Part shown: positions 9,981-19,789 of the stretch, one piece after another
How the letters are laid out: each line of letters opens with the position of its first letter
Numbering within the stretch: position 1 is the stretch's first letter
Origin: Chloropicon primus
Lineage: Eukaryota > Chlorophyta > Chloropicophyceae > Chloropicales > Chloropicaceae
Length of the DNA stretch: 64,000 nucleotides
Direction: 5' to 3'
Assembly: GCA_023205875.1 (NCBI GenBank)
Contig: CP060767.1
Span: forward strand, 434,001-498,000
Position numbers and translations under genes: made by a program
Notes under the pieces: generated by a model
What the model saw: the letters and a program-made list of their open reading frames with translations, nothing else
Told to the model about the DNA's origin: nothing
The model's database searches: none

Positions 9981-10598
9981 ATGGAGTCCGAGAGAAGATC
10001 CACCATGTCCAGCCTCAAGGGACAGTTGTCCAACGTCGAGGGCTCTGTCAAGAGCATGAAGGCCGCCGTCGTCGTCGGTTCCGTCTTGACCGTTGCCTGC
10101 TTGGCCGCCGTCTTCGGAGTCACCATCCTCGCCAACGAGGTCTCCAAGGAGGTTAAGGTTTCCAACGGAACCCTCACCGCCAAGAACGGACAGGCTGTCT
10201 TGACCACCACCATCAGGCAGACCAACAAGGTGACTGACAACGCTGTCTTCACCACCCTCAACGCCGGCTCTATCACCGCCACCATGAAGATCAACGCCAA
10301 GGTCTACCAGGACGACGCCGTCACTCTCATCTGCGACGATGCCTTCGTTCTCTCCAGCGGAAAGAACACTGAGTTCCTCTTCAAGAAGGACTCCATCTTG
10401 GCCAGCGTTGTCGGTGCCGAGGAGGTTGAGTCCAGAAACCTTTCTGCTGCTCCTCTTGTCTGGGCCATCATCAGAGGTGTTGGCTGGGCTGCCAAAGCTT
10501 GCTGGAGGTCCACCGCGTGCAGAGGTGCCATCTACGAGGCCGCCAGACAGATGGGTGCCTGGGTTCTCGATCAGCTCCCCGATCCACCACAGATGTAA
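9981..10598 (+). CDS. Single-pass membrane protein, family B copy 1 (Cys-containing tail)
   Basis: The 205-residue product shares its first ~77 residues almost exactly with family A: the same basic head, membrane helix and NGT sequon. It then has a different luminal beta-rich domain of similar size, the same EVESRNL motif, and a tail unrelated to A. This tail (SAAPLVWAIIRGVGWAAKACW onward) carries two cysteines six residues apart, aromatic and arginine residues, and ends DPPQM. The likely topology is type II, with the tail outside or luminal. Codon use is as biased as in family A. It is transcribed divergently from A copy 1 and runs tail to tail with A copy 2. Function is unknown. Confidence 0.85.
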   Translation: MESERRSTMSSLKGQLSNVEGSVKSMKAAVVVGSVLTVACLAAVFGVTILANEVSKEVKVSNGTLTAKNGQAVLTTTIRQTNKVTDNAVFTTLNAGSITATMKINAKVYQDDAVTLICDDAFVLSSGKNTEFLFKKDSILASVVGAEEVESRNLSAAPLVWAIIRGVGWAAKACWRSTACRGAIYEAARQMGAWVLDQLPDPPQM

Positions 10599-10601
10599 AT
10601 T

Positions 10602-10978
10602 CGACTTTGCAGTCTGTCGTTGCGTCCATCCATGAAATGAGACACGCACCATCGTTATAATATAATATGACAAAAATCCAAAGTCTCTCTCTTTGTCCCC
10701 AGCATCCTGCGCCACGCCCGTCGCTCGTTGGGGATTCCCTCTGACCGCGTCGACCAGCCAATCATGTCGACCCAGACGAACAGTCCATATTTCTTGGCTC
10801 GGGCTTCCTCACATCTCTTGCCTGTGCCACGAGATGCGATGCGAAGAAGAGATCAGGGTTCGCTTGGGTGACTGGGGATTGAGACGAGTGTTGAAGAAGA
10901 GGAAGAAGAAGCCATCAAGTGGTGGTGGTTTGACTTTATATTATAAATGGCACGAAAGCTGATCACGAAAGAATGAGC
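10602..10978. other. Shared 3' flank between converging B and A genes, unit 2
   Basis: This 375-bp segment is present three times (8498, 10602, 12706) and separates the B stop from the next A stop. It contains TATAATATAATATG and a mirror-like TTATATTATAAATG at its two ends, which could serve as 3'-end signals for the two converging transcripts. No RNA gene is evident. Confidence 0.5.
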
Positions 10979-11608
10979 TTACTTGACGGCTTCAGCGGCG
11001 GCCTCCTTGACCTCCTCGGCGGCGGTTCCCCAGCCGATGGCGGACATCAACTGTCCAAGAGCCCACTTGGCCCAGCCGTATCCCTTCTTGGCGGCGTTGA
11101 TGAGAGACTTGATCCACTTCTTGTTCAAGTTTCTGGACTCAACCTCCTCGACGGCCTCAAGTCCCAAGATGGCGGCGAAGGTCTCGTCGGTGACGGTCAA
11201 CTCAACATCACCAGACTCGACGGAGACGATGGCACCGTCACCCATGATGGTGGTGGTTCTTCCCTCGGTAACGACGGCGTTGACACCCATGACGGCGGTC
11301 TTGTCGCCCAAGTTCAAGGAGACGTCCTTGCAGAGGAAGGATCCAGAGCAAGAGGCCAAGTTAGAGGTTGGGCTGACGGTGGTGGTCAAGACAGCCTGTC
11401 CGTTCTTGGTGGAGAGGGTTCCGTTGGAAACCTTAACCTCCTTGGAGACCTCGTTGGCGAGGATGGTGACTCCGAAGACGGCGGCCAAGCAGGCAACGGT
11501 CAAGACGGAACCGACGACGACGGCGGCCTTCATGCTCTTGACAGAGCCCTCGACGTTGGACAACTGTCCCTTGAGGCTGGACATGGTGGATCTTCTCTCG
11601 GACTCCAT
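10979..11608 (-). CDS. Single-pass membrane protein, family A copy 2
   Basis: This is a near-identical 209-residue copy of the minus-strand gene at 8877, with the same head, membrane helix, NGT sequon, EVESRNL motif and Lys/Trp-rich tail. Visible protein differences are confined to the tail: GYGW replaces GWGW and the end is AVK instead of AMQ. The luminal domain is unchanged, so the few changes gather after the EVESRNL motif. Whether that reflects selection or chance cannot be told from two copies. Confidence 0.85.
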   Translation of the reverse strand: MESERRSTMSSLKGQLSNVEGSVKSMKAAVVVGSVLTVACLAAVFGVTILANEVSKEVKVSNGTLSTKNGQAVLTTTVSPTSNLASCSGSFLCKDVSLNLGDKTAVMGVNAVVTEGRTTTIMGDGAIVSVESGDVELTVTDETFAAILGLEAVEEVESRNLNKKWIKSLINAAKKGYGWAKWALGQLMSAIGWGTAAEEVKEAAAEAVK

Positions 11609-12084
11609 TATGATGTTTTGGGTAGGTTTGTTAAGTATTTGTTATTTCGTGTTTGTACGAGAACGTGTTCGTAAAAGTGAGACGATTGCAGGAGCAGGCC
11701 CGGTATATATATGTATCTGGACTGCGAGGGCCGGGGTCCTTTTTATTTCTGGGCAGTTTGATGTGATTTATGATGTTCATTTTTAAGGGGGTAATCGGTA
11801 GGTTGATGGAATATCTTGTTCATTTTTTTCTTTTTGTACGGAAACTGTACTACATTCGGTCGTGGATTTTGCGAGAAAAGGATGACATTTTGCGTCGTTT
11901 CGAGTTATACAATATCATCAGACTACCGATCCAGAAAATATTGAAATACCTCACATCAAACTGCCCAGAAGAATGAAAAGGGAGCGTTTTCCAGGGATAT
12001 ATACCGGGTCTGCTCCTGCAATCGTCTCACTTTTACGAACACGTTCTCGTACAAACACGAAATAACAAATACTTAACAATCATC
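11609..12084. promoter_or_regulatory. Palindromic bidirectional promoter, unit 2
   Basis: It is the second copy of the bidirectional promoter, with the same two inward TATA-like boxes (GGTATATATA near 11702 and its counterpart near 11998) and the same leaders. It differs from copy 1 by single-base indels (GGGAGCG, CACTTTTACG) and a leader change just before the B start (ATCATCATGG for ATCATAATGG). Confidence 0.72.
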
Positions 12085-12702
12085 ATGGAGTCCGAGAGAA
12101 GATCCACCATGTCCAGCCTCAAGGGACAGTTGTCCAACGTCGAGGGCTCTGTCAAGAGCATGAAGGCCGCCGTCGTCGTCGGTTCCGTCTTGACCGTTGC
12201 CTGCTTGGCCGCCGTCTTCGGAGTCACCATCCTCGCCAACGAGGTCTCCAAGGAGGTTAAGGTTTCCAACGGAACCCTCACCGCCAAGAACGGACAGGCT
12301 GTCTTGACCACCACCATCAGGCAGACCAACAAGGTGACTGACAACGCTGTCTTCACCACCCTCAACGCCGGCTCTATCACCGCCACCATGAAGATCAACG
12401 CCAAGGTCTACCAGGACGACGCCGTCACTCTCATCTGCGACGATGCCTTCGTTCTCTCCAGCGGAAAGAACACTGAGTTCCTCTTCAAGAAGGACTCCAT
12501 CTTGGCCAGCGTTGTCGGTGCCGAGGAGGTTGAGTCCAGAAACCTTTCTGCTGCTCCTCTTGTCTGGGCCATCATCAGAGGTGTTGGCTGGGCTGCCAAA
12601 GCTTGCTGGAGGTCCACCGCGTGCAGAGGTGCCATCTACGAGGCCGCCAGACAGATGGGTGCCTGGGTTCTCGATCAGCTCCCCGATCCACCACAGATGT
12701 AA
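12085..12702 (+). CDS. Single-pass membrane protein, family B copy 2
   Basis: The 205-residue product appears identical to the B copy at 9981. The coding sequence is conserved base for base as far as I compared, more so than the A copies. It has the same type II membrane layout with the EVESRNL motif and two-cysteine tail. It is followed by the third copy of the 3' flank and then by the truncated third unit. Confidence 0.85.
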   Translation: MESERRSTMSSLKGQLSNVEGSVKSMKAAVVVGSVLTVACLAAVFGVTILANEVSKEVKVSNGTLTAKNGQAVLTTTIRQTNKVTDNAVFTTLNAGSITATMKINAKVYQDDAVTLICDDAFVLSSGKNTEFLFKKDSILASVVGAEEVESRNLSAAPLVWAIIRGVGWAAKACWRSTACRGAIYEAARQMGAWVLDQLPDPPQM

Positions 12703-12705
12703 ATT

Positions 12706-13100
12706 CGACTTTGCAGTCTGTCGTTGCGTCCATCCATGAAATGAGACACGCACCATCGTTATAATATAATATGACAAAAATCCAAAGTCTCTCTCTTTGT
12801 CCCCAGCATCCTGCGCCACGCCCGTCGCTCGTTGGGGATTCCCTCTGACCGCGTCGACCAGCCAATCATGTCGACCCAGACGAACAGTCCATATTTCTTG
12901 GCTCGGGCTTCCTCACATCTCTTGCCTGTGCCACGAGATGCGATGCGAAGAAGAGATCAGGGTTCGCTTGGGTGACTGGGGATTGAGACGAGTGTTGAAG
13001 AAGAGGAAGAAGAAGCCATCAAGTGGTGGTGGTTTGACTTTATATTATAAATGGCACGAAAGCTGATCACGAAAGAATGAGCTTACTTGACGGCTTCATC
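12706..13100 (-). pseudogene. Truncated third unit with remnant of a family A gene
   Basis: The 3' flank is complete. The minus-strand A gene survives only as its last codons, followed by a jump to a GGCGGCGGTTC / GATGGCGGAC piece of the same gene, and then unrelated sequence. This marks the right edge of the duplicated block and shows that at least one more unit once existed or began to form. Confidence 0.75.
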
Positions 13101-13517
13101 GGGCGGCGGTTCTGATGGCGGACCACGAGCTGCTGAAGAGCTCTTCTTAAACTCTAATTCTAGGTTTGAGATTGTCGCAAATGTTTACACCTGAAAGGAG
13201 GAAATTGGAGTTCGTTGAAAATGGGAACAGAGAAAGGGGAACGAAAGAAGCCTGAGGAGTCCGGCCTTTTTCCAAGCACACGCGTCTACGTCTGGCGGAG
13301 AAGGGAAGGCCTTGGCAGTAGTGAAACTAGGATCACTGCGGAACAACTGTGTTGTAGGTGTCTCATAGTTTCTTGTCGTTGAACGCACGCACCATGAAAA
13401 AGTTTTTTTGCGGGCGTGGGGTAGAACTTGTGTACACCTTTTGAATGCGAGGGGTGGTCCTTGCCACCACAAAGTAAGGCAAGCGCTTGTTACTGTAACG
13501 AGGAGTGGTCCTATAGA

Positions 13518-15374
13518 ATGTCGTTTTCAAGTGTGAAAGGGTTTTACGTGAGCAATGACCTTGACGTTGTTCTTGACAAGCATGCTGGGGAGGAAGAAGT
13601 TTGTAGGATTGAGACATGTATACTTATGCGGCCACTGGATTCGTCCTCGATAGCCAGGGAAGGAGTGGGTTCATTAGGTGCTCCAAAGCATGTTGTTCAG
13701 TTGAAGCAGCGTACTTACATTCATTTGATTCTCACAATGAGTGGTATAGTGATATCAAGAATGTACAGAGATAAGGCAAAGGAGGGAACAGACTCTATAG
13801 TGATCCCCTGGAGCATGGTGAGGCACATTGAAAGGCAAGCATTTTTGGCTTCGAGAACAGAGGCTTTCAGGCTCTTTGGTTGTCAGCCAAAGGGACGCGA
13901 GCAGTTGTACCTTTTGACGTTTTACGTCTTGAAGGAAAGAAAATCTGCCAAACCAAAAGACAAGCCCGCTACCGGTCTTTCGAAAAGTGGCAAAGTCTTT
14001 GGTTTGGGCAAAAACATGACAGGAGCTTGTTTCTCAAGGAGGCTCAGTGACAGAGTGGAACAAGAAGAGAGTCAGGAAACATGGGAACGCATTGAACTTT
14101 TGACAATAGAACCTGATTCTCATCTGTATACCACGTCATCCTTGATTTGGATAGAGAAGAAAATTGCAGATGATAGAAAGACTCTGGCATCACTCTCTCT
14201 GAAGAGTAAGGCCTCGACTCTCTGCAGCCACGAGGATAATGCAAAGTTCTACCACAATTTTATGACCTTGCTTGATTCGAAGCGCCTGGTGGACAAAGCA
14301 GATGCGCTAGCTCTCAAGGAGCTCGTCAAAGCATTGCACAGGTCAAGCGCGAGCGATGCGATGCACTTCAAACAGGTCTTGTACTCTTCAAGTAAGGCAT
14401 GGCCTGTCATTGTAGAGAGACTGACTACGTGGCTGAAGTTTCATCTTGACAACAAAGATCCTTCGGCAAGGGCGGAAAGGCTGACGGACATGGACATGAT
14501 GAGAGGTGAAGGCCTTGATCTTCAGGTTGGGACGCTGGAACAGCAAGTATGCGGGTGGAAGAGGACACCTCAGCAGACTGGAAATCGGCCTCGTGCTTCC
14601 TACAAAACGTATGGGGAGAAGTTCAGGACACTCAAACAGTGGCCTCTCGCCTTCACAAGCAAGGACCCTGCGCCCTATCACACACTCCGGCAGAAGAAAT
14701 GGTTCAAGCTTGCCAAAATGGCTGCAAGCAATCATGTCCTGTATAAGGTTAGATATCTGATTCACCTGATATACTATCTTGTGAAAGATTCTTCGCCGAT
14801 TCAGGAAAGGTTGTACTGGTTGCTTGAGCCAAACGAAGAGGAGGAGAGGGGCCACACGGGCGTGAATGGCGAAGGTAAGCAGAAGCGTCATTCCTGCTTC
14901 TTGAACTTGTTTGTGTTGTTGTGTAAATGTTTGAAGATCCAGGAAATCGGCGACCTGTCCAGCGAATTGGAGCATGAAGTTGTTAGCATCTTGTACTATG
15001 TCATGAAATTCTCTGAGGAGGCTGCAGAATCTGAGGACAGGGACCCCTTATCGTTTCTGTCCAAATGCTTGGGGATGATGCCTCGCCAAGACGTGGAGTA
15101 TCTTCTCGAGAAACTGCTGAAACCCAGCCAACTGATCACGAACAATCTGACCTATGAGCTCTACCAGTCATTCTACCTTGCGTCTCGAGTCATCAAGCTC
15201 AGACCAAGCTACGTCCGGTCATTTGGGCAGCAGTTCGAGGTGGACTGGAAGTACGAGCATCACAAGATGGAAGGAACGCTTGACAAAGTTGTGAGTGAAA
15301 GCTTTCTGAATCAAATTTACACCCTTGAGTACCATAAAATTTATGAACAGCTCTCAGGTGCGATTGCTGCTTAA
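13518..15374 (+). CDS. Unrecognised ~618-residue protein, possible PH-like N-terminus
   Basis: I do not recognise this family. I start at the ATG at 13518 (MSFSSVKG) because the 30 codons before it, from 13428, are poor protein-like sequence. Residues ~20-200 look like a PH-type beta domain: LKQRTYIHLILTMSGIVISRMY, an insert rich in Lys/Gly, then WERIELLTIEP. The rest (~210-615) is alpha-helical, with a basic middle (SYKTYGEKFRTLKQWPLAF) and leucine-rich helices (FLNLFVLLCKCLKI). No membrane segment or signal peptide is seen. It lies between the repeat array and AP2M1, both on the plus strand, with about 520 bp to the next start. Confidence 0.75.
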   Translation: MSFSSVKGFYVSNDLDVVLDKHAGEEEVCRIETCILMRPLDSSSIAREGVGSLGAPKHVVQLKQRTYIHLILTMSGIVISRMYRDKAKEGTDSIVIPWSMVRHIERQAFLASRTEAFRLFGCQPKGREQLYLLTFYVLKERKSAKPKDKPATGLSKSGKVFGLGKNMTGACFSRRLSDRVEQEESQETWERIELLTIEPDSHLYTTSSLIWIEKKIADDRKTLASLSLKSKASTLCSHEDNAKFYHNFMTLLDSKRLVDKADALALKELVKALHRSSASDAMHFKQVLYSSSKAWPVIVERLTTWLKFHLDNKDPSARAERLTDMDMMRGEGLDLQVGTLEQQVCGWKRTPQQTGNRPRASYKTYGEKFRTLKQWPLAFTSKDPAPYHTLRQKKWFKLAKMAASNHVLYKVRYLIHLIYYLVKDSSPIQERLYWLLEPNEEEERGHTGVNGEGKQKRHSCFLNLFVLLCKCLKIQEIGDLSSELEHEVVSILYYVMKFSEEAAESEDRDPLSFLSKCLGMMPRQDVEYLLEKLLKPSQLITNNLTYELYQSFYLASRVIKLRPSYVRSFGQQFEVDWKYEHHKMEGTLDKVVSESFLNQIYTLEYHKIYEQLSGAIAA

Positions 15375-15897
15375 GGGCCTTCTGTATTGTAGCATTTAAT
15401 CATTTGTAACCGTACAAGCCTATCAACTTGTATTTGTCACTTGAAAGGGGAACCCGTTGCTGTCTTTCCTTTCCAGCTTGAGGAAACGGATCCCTTTCGG
15501 ACAAGAAGAATTCTTTGTAGACCGCAGATTGCTTGGAAACTCCCAAGCTACAACCAATCAATCATTGCCCCCCCCCCCCGCGCACGCGTGCAAGTTCTCT
15601 CTCTCTCTCTCTGATCAGCATTCAATTCGACGCCGCGGATTTGGGTTTTCTAATTTTTTTCGAGATCAAAGGCGATCGCCCTCTAGTTCCGGAGGTTGAG
15701 GTAAGGTTGAGAACGATTGGACGCAAAGGACAAGTAGTGGCCGACACGAACCTATAGCAGATGAAAAAACAATCGTTTCAACTTTCATTCCACCCCAAAC
15801 TTGAGGACGATTCTAGCACGCTTCGCTGGTGAGGTAGTTTGGGAATTCACACCACAAGTGTTTGTTGTTTGCTCTTCTTTTGCATAGTGGGGCAGCC
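15375..15897. other. 5' region of AP2M1
   Basis: The stretch has a C10 run near 15571 followed by a CT dinucleotide tract near 15598-15614, and no gene. TTTTGCATAG just before the AP2M1 start resembles a splice acceptor, so a 5'-UTR intron is possible. Confidence 0.4.
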
Positions 15898-17763
15898 ATG
15901 GCAGCTCCAGCACTAGACGCGCTTTACTTTTTGGATGGGAGAGGGAACGTGATCATGTCGAGGACATATAGAGAAGGCATGGGGTACGTATCAAAACTCG
16001 CACACCACTATCTTGTTCTTTCCTTGTACTTTCTCGTCTGTCTCGGAAGTTATTTGTGGACAGACTCAAGGCTGGGGAGAACCTTGCCGCTTTCAGAGCT
16101 TTCTGGTATCCACGCTAGCCTCACACTATGGCGTAAGCTGCTGACTGGGTCATCTTTCCTCTTCTTCTAGTCGCGATATGGCGGAGGTTTTCAAAAAGTC
16201 CATTCTGGAGAACCCCCAGACAGAAGGCACAGCCCCTGTCAAGAACTTAGGGTACGTGATTGACCACCACCACTCTCTTCTAACCATGGGAGGCTCGCGT
16301 GGGTTCATGCTATTGTTCATGAGTGGCTTACGAAATACTTTTTCGCGATCTCCTCTTCTCTCTTGCAACCATGTTCTGTACCTTGACGAATTCACAGATC
16401 TTGCAACTTCTTGTATGTGAAAGTCACTAACGTGTACGTGCTAGCAGTGACCAATAAGAATGCCCATGCGGCTATGTGCCTCAACTTTATCTCAGATGTA
16501 AGTGAAAGAGGTTGAGGGTAGGGTATATACTCGCCGTGTGGCTTCCAGACACCCGCAACCACGTTGCCACAGACCTCCTCTAAGGACAAGTACGTGCGTA
16601 AGCTCTACTTCCCTCCGTCAAGTCATTTTGTGGACCCCTCTGAAGGCTGCTATGATACTGAAGCTGCGAACTGACATTGTGGTAAACATTCTTTGCTCGG
16701 AAAACCTTTGCAGATGATAAGATTGATGCGCGGGTATTTTGGAAACTTCAATGAGGATGCTATTAGAAACAACTTTGTGCTAGTGTATGAGCTCTTGGAC
16801 GAGATTATGGATTTTGGTTACCCTCAGATATTGAACGAACAGGTTCTCAAGACTTATATTACTCAGAAGGGGACCAAGGTGGATGCTGGGACAGCTGTTC
16901 CAACTTCTTCTTCGGTCAACATGATGCAAGTAACCGGAGCCGTGGCCCACAGGAGAGAGGGAATAAAGTACAAGAGGAATGAGGTCTACCTAGATGTGAT
17001 CGAGGATGTGAACGTGCTTATAGGCCAGCAAGGCTCGGTGCTTAAGGCTGATGTCCAGGGTGCAATCTTAGTCAAGTCTTTTCTTAGCGGGATGCCCAGC
17101 TTGAAGATTGGCCTGAACGAGGCTGCCGCCCTCCAGAATGACACAAACACTAGCGGTCAGCTCGGAGGAAGGAGAAAAATAGATCTGGATGACATTGTCT
17201 TTCATCAGTGCGTGAATTTGACCAAATTTAACTCTGAGAGAATGGTCACTTTCACGCCACCAGATGGTGAGTTCCAGCTCATGAAGTACAGAGCAAGTGA
17301 GAATCTCCACATTCCTTTCAAGGTCTTTCCCAACATCAAGGACGTGGGAAGGAGCAGGATAGAGGTGAGAGTAACAATCAAGAGCCTATATGCGTCAAAG
17401 CTGATGGCTATGAGGTGTCTGGTGAAGATTCCTGTTCCCAAATACACTGCAAAGGCAAGGTTTGACATGGCTGGCGGGAAATGCAAGTACGATGCCGCCA
17501 GCAACATGCTGATTTGGAAGCTAAAACGGTTCCCAGGAGGGCAGTCCTCCACACTCTTTGCGGACGTGGAGCTTGTGTCAACTTTGAAGGAAAGGAAGGC
17601 CTGGGTGCAGCCCCCGATACAGCTAGACTTCAATATTCCCATGTACACATCGAGCGGAATGCAGGTGCTATACCTCAAGGTTTGGGAGAAGAGTGGCTAT
17701 GAGACCACAAAGTGGGTAAGGAAGCTAACCAAGGCCGGAGACTTTTCAGTCAGATGCACATGA
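15898..17763 (+). CDS. AP2M1: AP-2 complex subunit mu (clathrin adaptor)
   Basis: The mu subunit of AP-2 binds YxxPhi cargo signals and PtdIns(4,5)P2 in clathrin endocytosis. I read four exons: 15898-15983, 16171-16251, 16398-16497 and 16714-17763. All have GT-AG ends (GTACGT twice, GTAAGT) and give one frame of 438 residues, close to the ~435 of animals. The joins restore an unbroken longin domain (residues ~1-140, SCNFLYVKVTN, NFVLVYELLDEIMDFGYPQ) and mu-homology domain (~165-438, PPDGEFQLMKYR, WKLKRFPGG, YLKVWEKSGY). HIPFKVFP and the CLVKIPVP wording favour mu2 over mu1. Its stop is 70 bp from that of lipoyl synthase, in convergent orientation. Confidence 0.9.
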
Positions 17764-17833
17764 ACAGCGGACGTGCATAGGGCAAACGCTACACAAGATA
17801 ATGTTATACCATAGATCCCAAAATACAAAAGGC

Positions 17834-19266
17834 TCAAAACATATCAGGATAGTCGAGCTGACCCGCCTCAAGGAGTTCTTGAACTTTTGATTGTGGCTCG
17901 GGCTCTCCACTCCCCCTGTGGCTCTCCAGAAACTTTTGGTAAGAAGTCCGGTCTCTCTTAATCATGTTTTCAATGAAGAATTCCCCAGCCTTGTAAGAAC
18001 TTCTTACCAACGGCCCCGCCGCCACAAATCTGAATCCTACAACCTCCTCACCATAACTTGCAAGCTGTTGGAACATCTCTGGTGTCCAAAATTCGACTAC
18101 AGATAAGTGCAGAGGCGTCGGCTGGAGATACTGCCCAAGCGTGAGGATGTCCACCCCTGCGTTCCTCAAATCATGCATGCACTCCTTGACTTCTTCCACG
18201 GTCTCACCCAAGCCAAGCATCAGCGATGACTTTGTGTACACTCCTTCCTCCTTGGCTGCGACCAATACATCGAGGGATTGCTCGTAGTTAGCCCTAGGAT
18301 CTCTTTTGACATGGAAGATAAAAGATAGTAGTAATGGCGGCAACAGCAGGAGTCAGTACTCTCAACAGTGATGCGCGGAGTCGTGTTCGATACCTACCTT
18401 ACTCTTGTTTGCAGTCTCCGCACTGTCTCTATGTTGTGAGCATACACGTCCAAACCTGATCGTGCAAGCTCTCTCACTGCATCCATATCCCCCTTGAAGT
18501 CTGGCGTTAGACACTCCACAAGCATGGAGGGCTTCAGCTGCTTTATACGCTGCACCGTCCGAGCAAAGTGACCTGATCCACCGTCTGGCAGGTCGTCTCG
18601 ATCAACGCTTGTCAGCACCACATATCCCACACCCCACTGTGCGATAGATCGCGCCGTGTCTTCCACTTCATCCTCGTTCAAAGGTGGCGGTGCTTGCGAG
18701 GTATTCACTGCACAGAACCTGCAACCTCGCGTACACGTGTCTCCCATCAGCATCACAGTCGCCGTTGCTATGTGGTCTTCACCCTCCTTCTCACTGCTCG
18801 ACCAGCACTCCCCGATGTTTGGACATTTCGCCTCCTCGCAAACCGTCGCAAGCTTCAACCCACCGAGCTCTTCCTTTAGCCTCTCATACTCTTCCCCTCC
18901 AGGTGCCTTCTGTCGAAGCCACGGTGGTTTCTTTCCACTTTTCTTCACCTCCTTGCCTCTCCAGGAAGACAGAGAGAGGGGGGAAGAAACCGATGATCCA
19001 TTGTTGGCAGCTTCGCCACGATCCCTCGCCGCTAGTTGTGCCAATACCTCGGCCTCTTCTCTGTTTATTCTCGCCACCTTCTCCTCGAGCGTTTCTTCAT
19101 TCTCACCCCTCGTGGAAAGACTTTCCGACGCTCTCCTTTGGGTCAAAAGTCTCGCGAAACGTCTTTCGATCACTTGTGACGACGTCTTCCACGCCTTTCT
19201 TGACTTCCCTCCTTCCCCCTTGCGTCCTCCTGAACCTCTCCAGCTCACTCCCCCTCTCGGCGCCAT
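17834..19266 (-). CDS. LIAS: Lipoyl synthase (radical SAM), organellar
   Basis: Lipoyl synthase inserts two sulfurs into protein-bound octanoyl groups to make the lipoyl cofactor of 2-oxoacid dehydrogenases and the glycine cleavage system. Exon 1 is 18398-19266 and exon 2 17834-18302; a 95-bp GT-AG intron between them restores [16 protein letters not shown]. The product is 445 residues. The auxiliary-cluster motif [12 protein letters not shown] and the radical-SAM motif CTRGCRFC are both intact, as is the C-terminal [14 protein letters not shown] with the conserved RSSY serine. The first ~110 residues are basic and Ser-rich, consistent with a mitochondrial (or plastid) targeting region. I chose the ATG at 19266. 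Confidence 0.93.
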
Positions 19267-19389
19267 GCCAGCCACGATTTTGCTTTCTCTCTCTCCACTC
19301 GGATCATAATCGGTGGGTCACGTTACATGACAATACGATTTCTCGGATCAAGATAAGGGATAAGGGTGGGTGTTTGTTGATCATGACCT

Positions 19390-19782
19390 AACTCAAAGGC
19401 CTTGTGGTGACGCACTGCCCCCTCAACGATGACGACTTGGTCTCCATACCTGTCGAAAAACTCCTTGACACTGCTGATCGAACGAGCAGGGACCCTCGTT
19501 ATAGGGACTATATTCGGATCCTTCGGCTGCTTGTCCTCAACGGGAGAGCCACCCCTGCCGCTGAGGACCCCACGCGTTGCTATGAGGCAGAACAAGCCCA
19601 GAAGAGCAATAACTTTTGCCTTGGGGCTAAAGCGAGGTCGACGTTTGGACTTGTGGTGATCCTGACTTGAAGAATAGGGGTAAGCCCTCCCGCCCCTTTG
19701 GGCGTGTCTCAACATCTTTCTCTAAGGCAAAGCAAGCTGCCCATACCCTACCGAGCGTCGTGGTGGTACGTTGTCCCCCTTC
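19390..19782 (-). pseudogene. Truncated inverted copy of the 2OG-oxygenase 5' end
   Basis: Read on the minus strand this is a ~97% copy of 20578-20970: about 67 bp of leader and the first ~108 codons (start at 19715) of the JmjC-like gene, including its N-terminal membrane helix (AKVIALLGLFCLIATRGV). Homology stops abruptly at GAGTTAG, after which unrelated sequence follows for 20 more codons to a stop at 19323. Here the frame runs through without the indel found in the 20645 gene. A short transmembrane peptide could be made, but it lacks the catalytic core. Confidence 0.8.
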
Positions 19783-19789
19783 TCATTTT

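Larger units (their letters stand above)
8498..13100. repeat. Tandem array of 2.1-kb two-gene units (two full, one truncated)
   Basis: The segment starting ATTCGACTTTGCAGTCTGTC (TCGACTTTG in the first copy) recurs at about 8498, 10602 and 12706, a period of about 2,104 bp. Each full unit contains about 375 bp of shared 3' flank, a minus-strand gene, a bidirectional promoter and a plus-strand gene. The third unit stops a few codons into the 3' end of the minus-strand gene at about 13100, after a short deletion. Full units differ only by scattered substitutions and one-base indels (for example AAAAGGAGCG against AAAAGGGAGCG in the promoters), so the duplication is recent or kept uniform by gene conversion. 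The truncated copy matches unit 2 (TTACTTGACGG) better than unit 1 at the gene end. Confidence 0.95.

Noticed and set aside
9969-10715. Frames of about 230-270 codons opposite the A and B genes
   Set aside because: These are antisense shadows created by strong GC3 bias in the A and B genes; they are Gly/Asp- or Thr/Ser-rich without domains, and the A/B frames have the membrane helix and better codon use.
8498-13100. CRISPR-like or satellite interpretation of the 2.1-kb units
   Set aside because: The units are far too long and contain full genes; they are a segmental tandem duplication.
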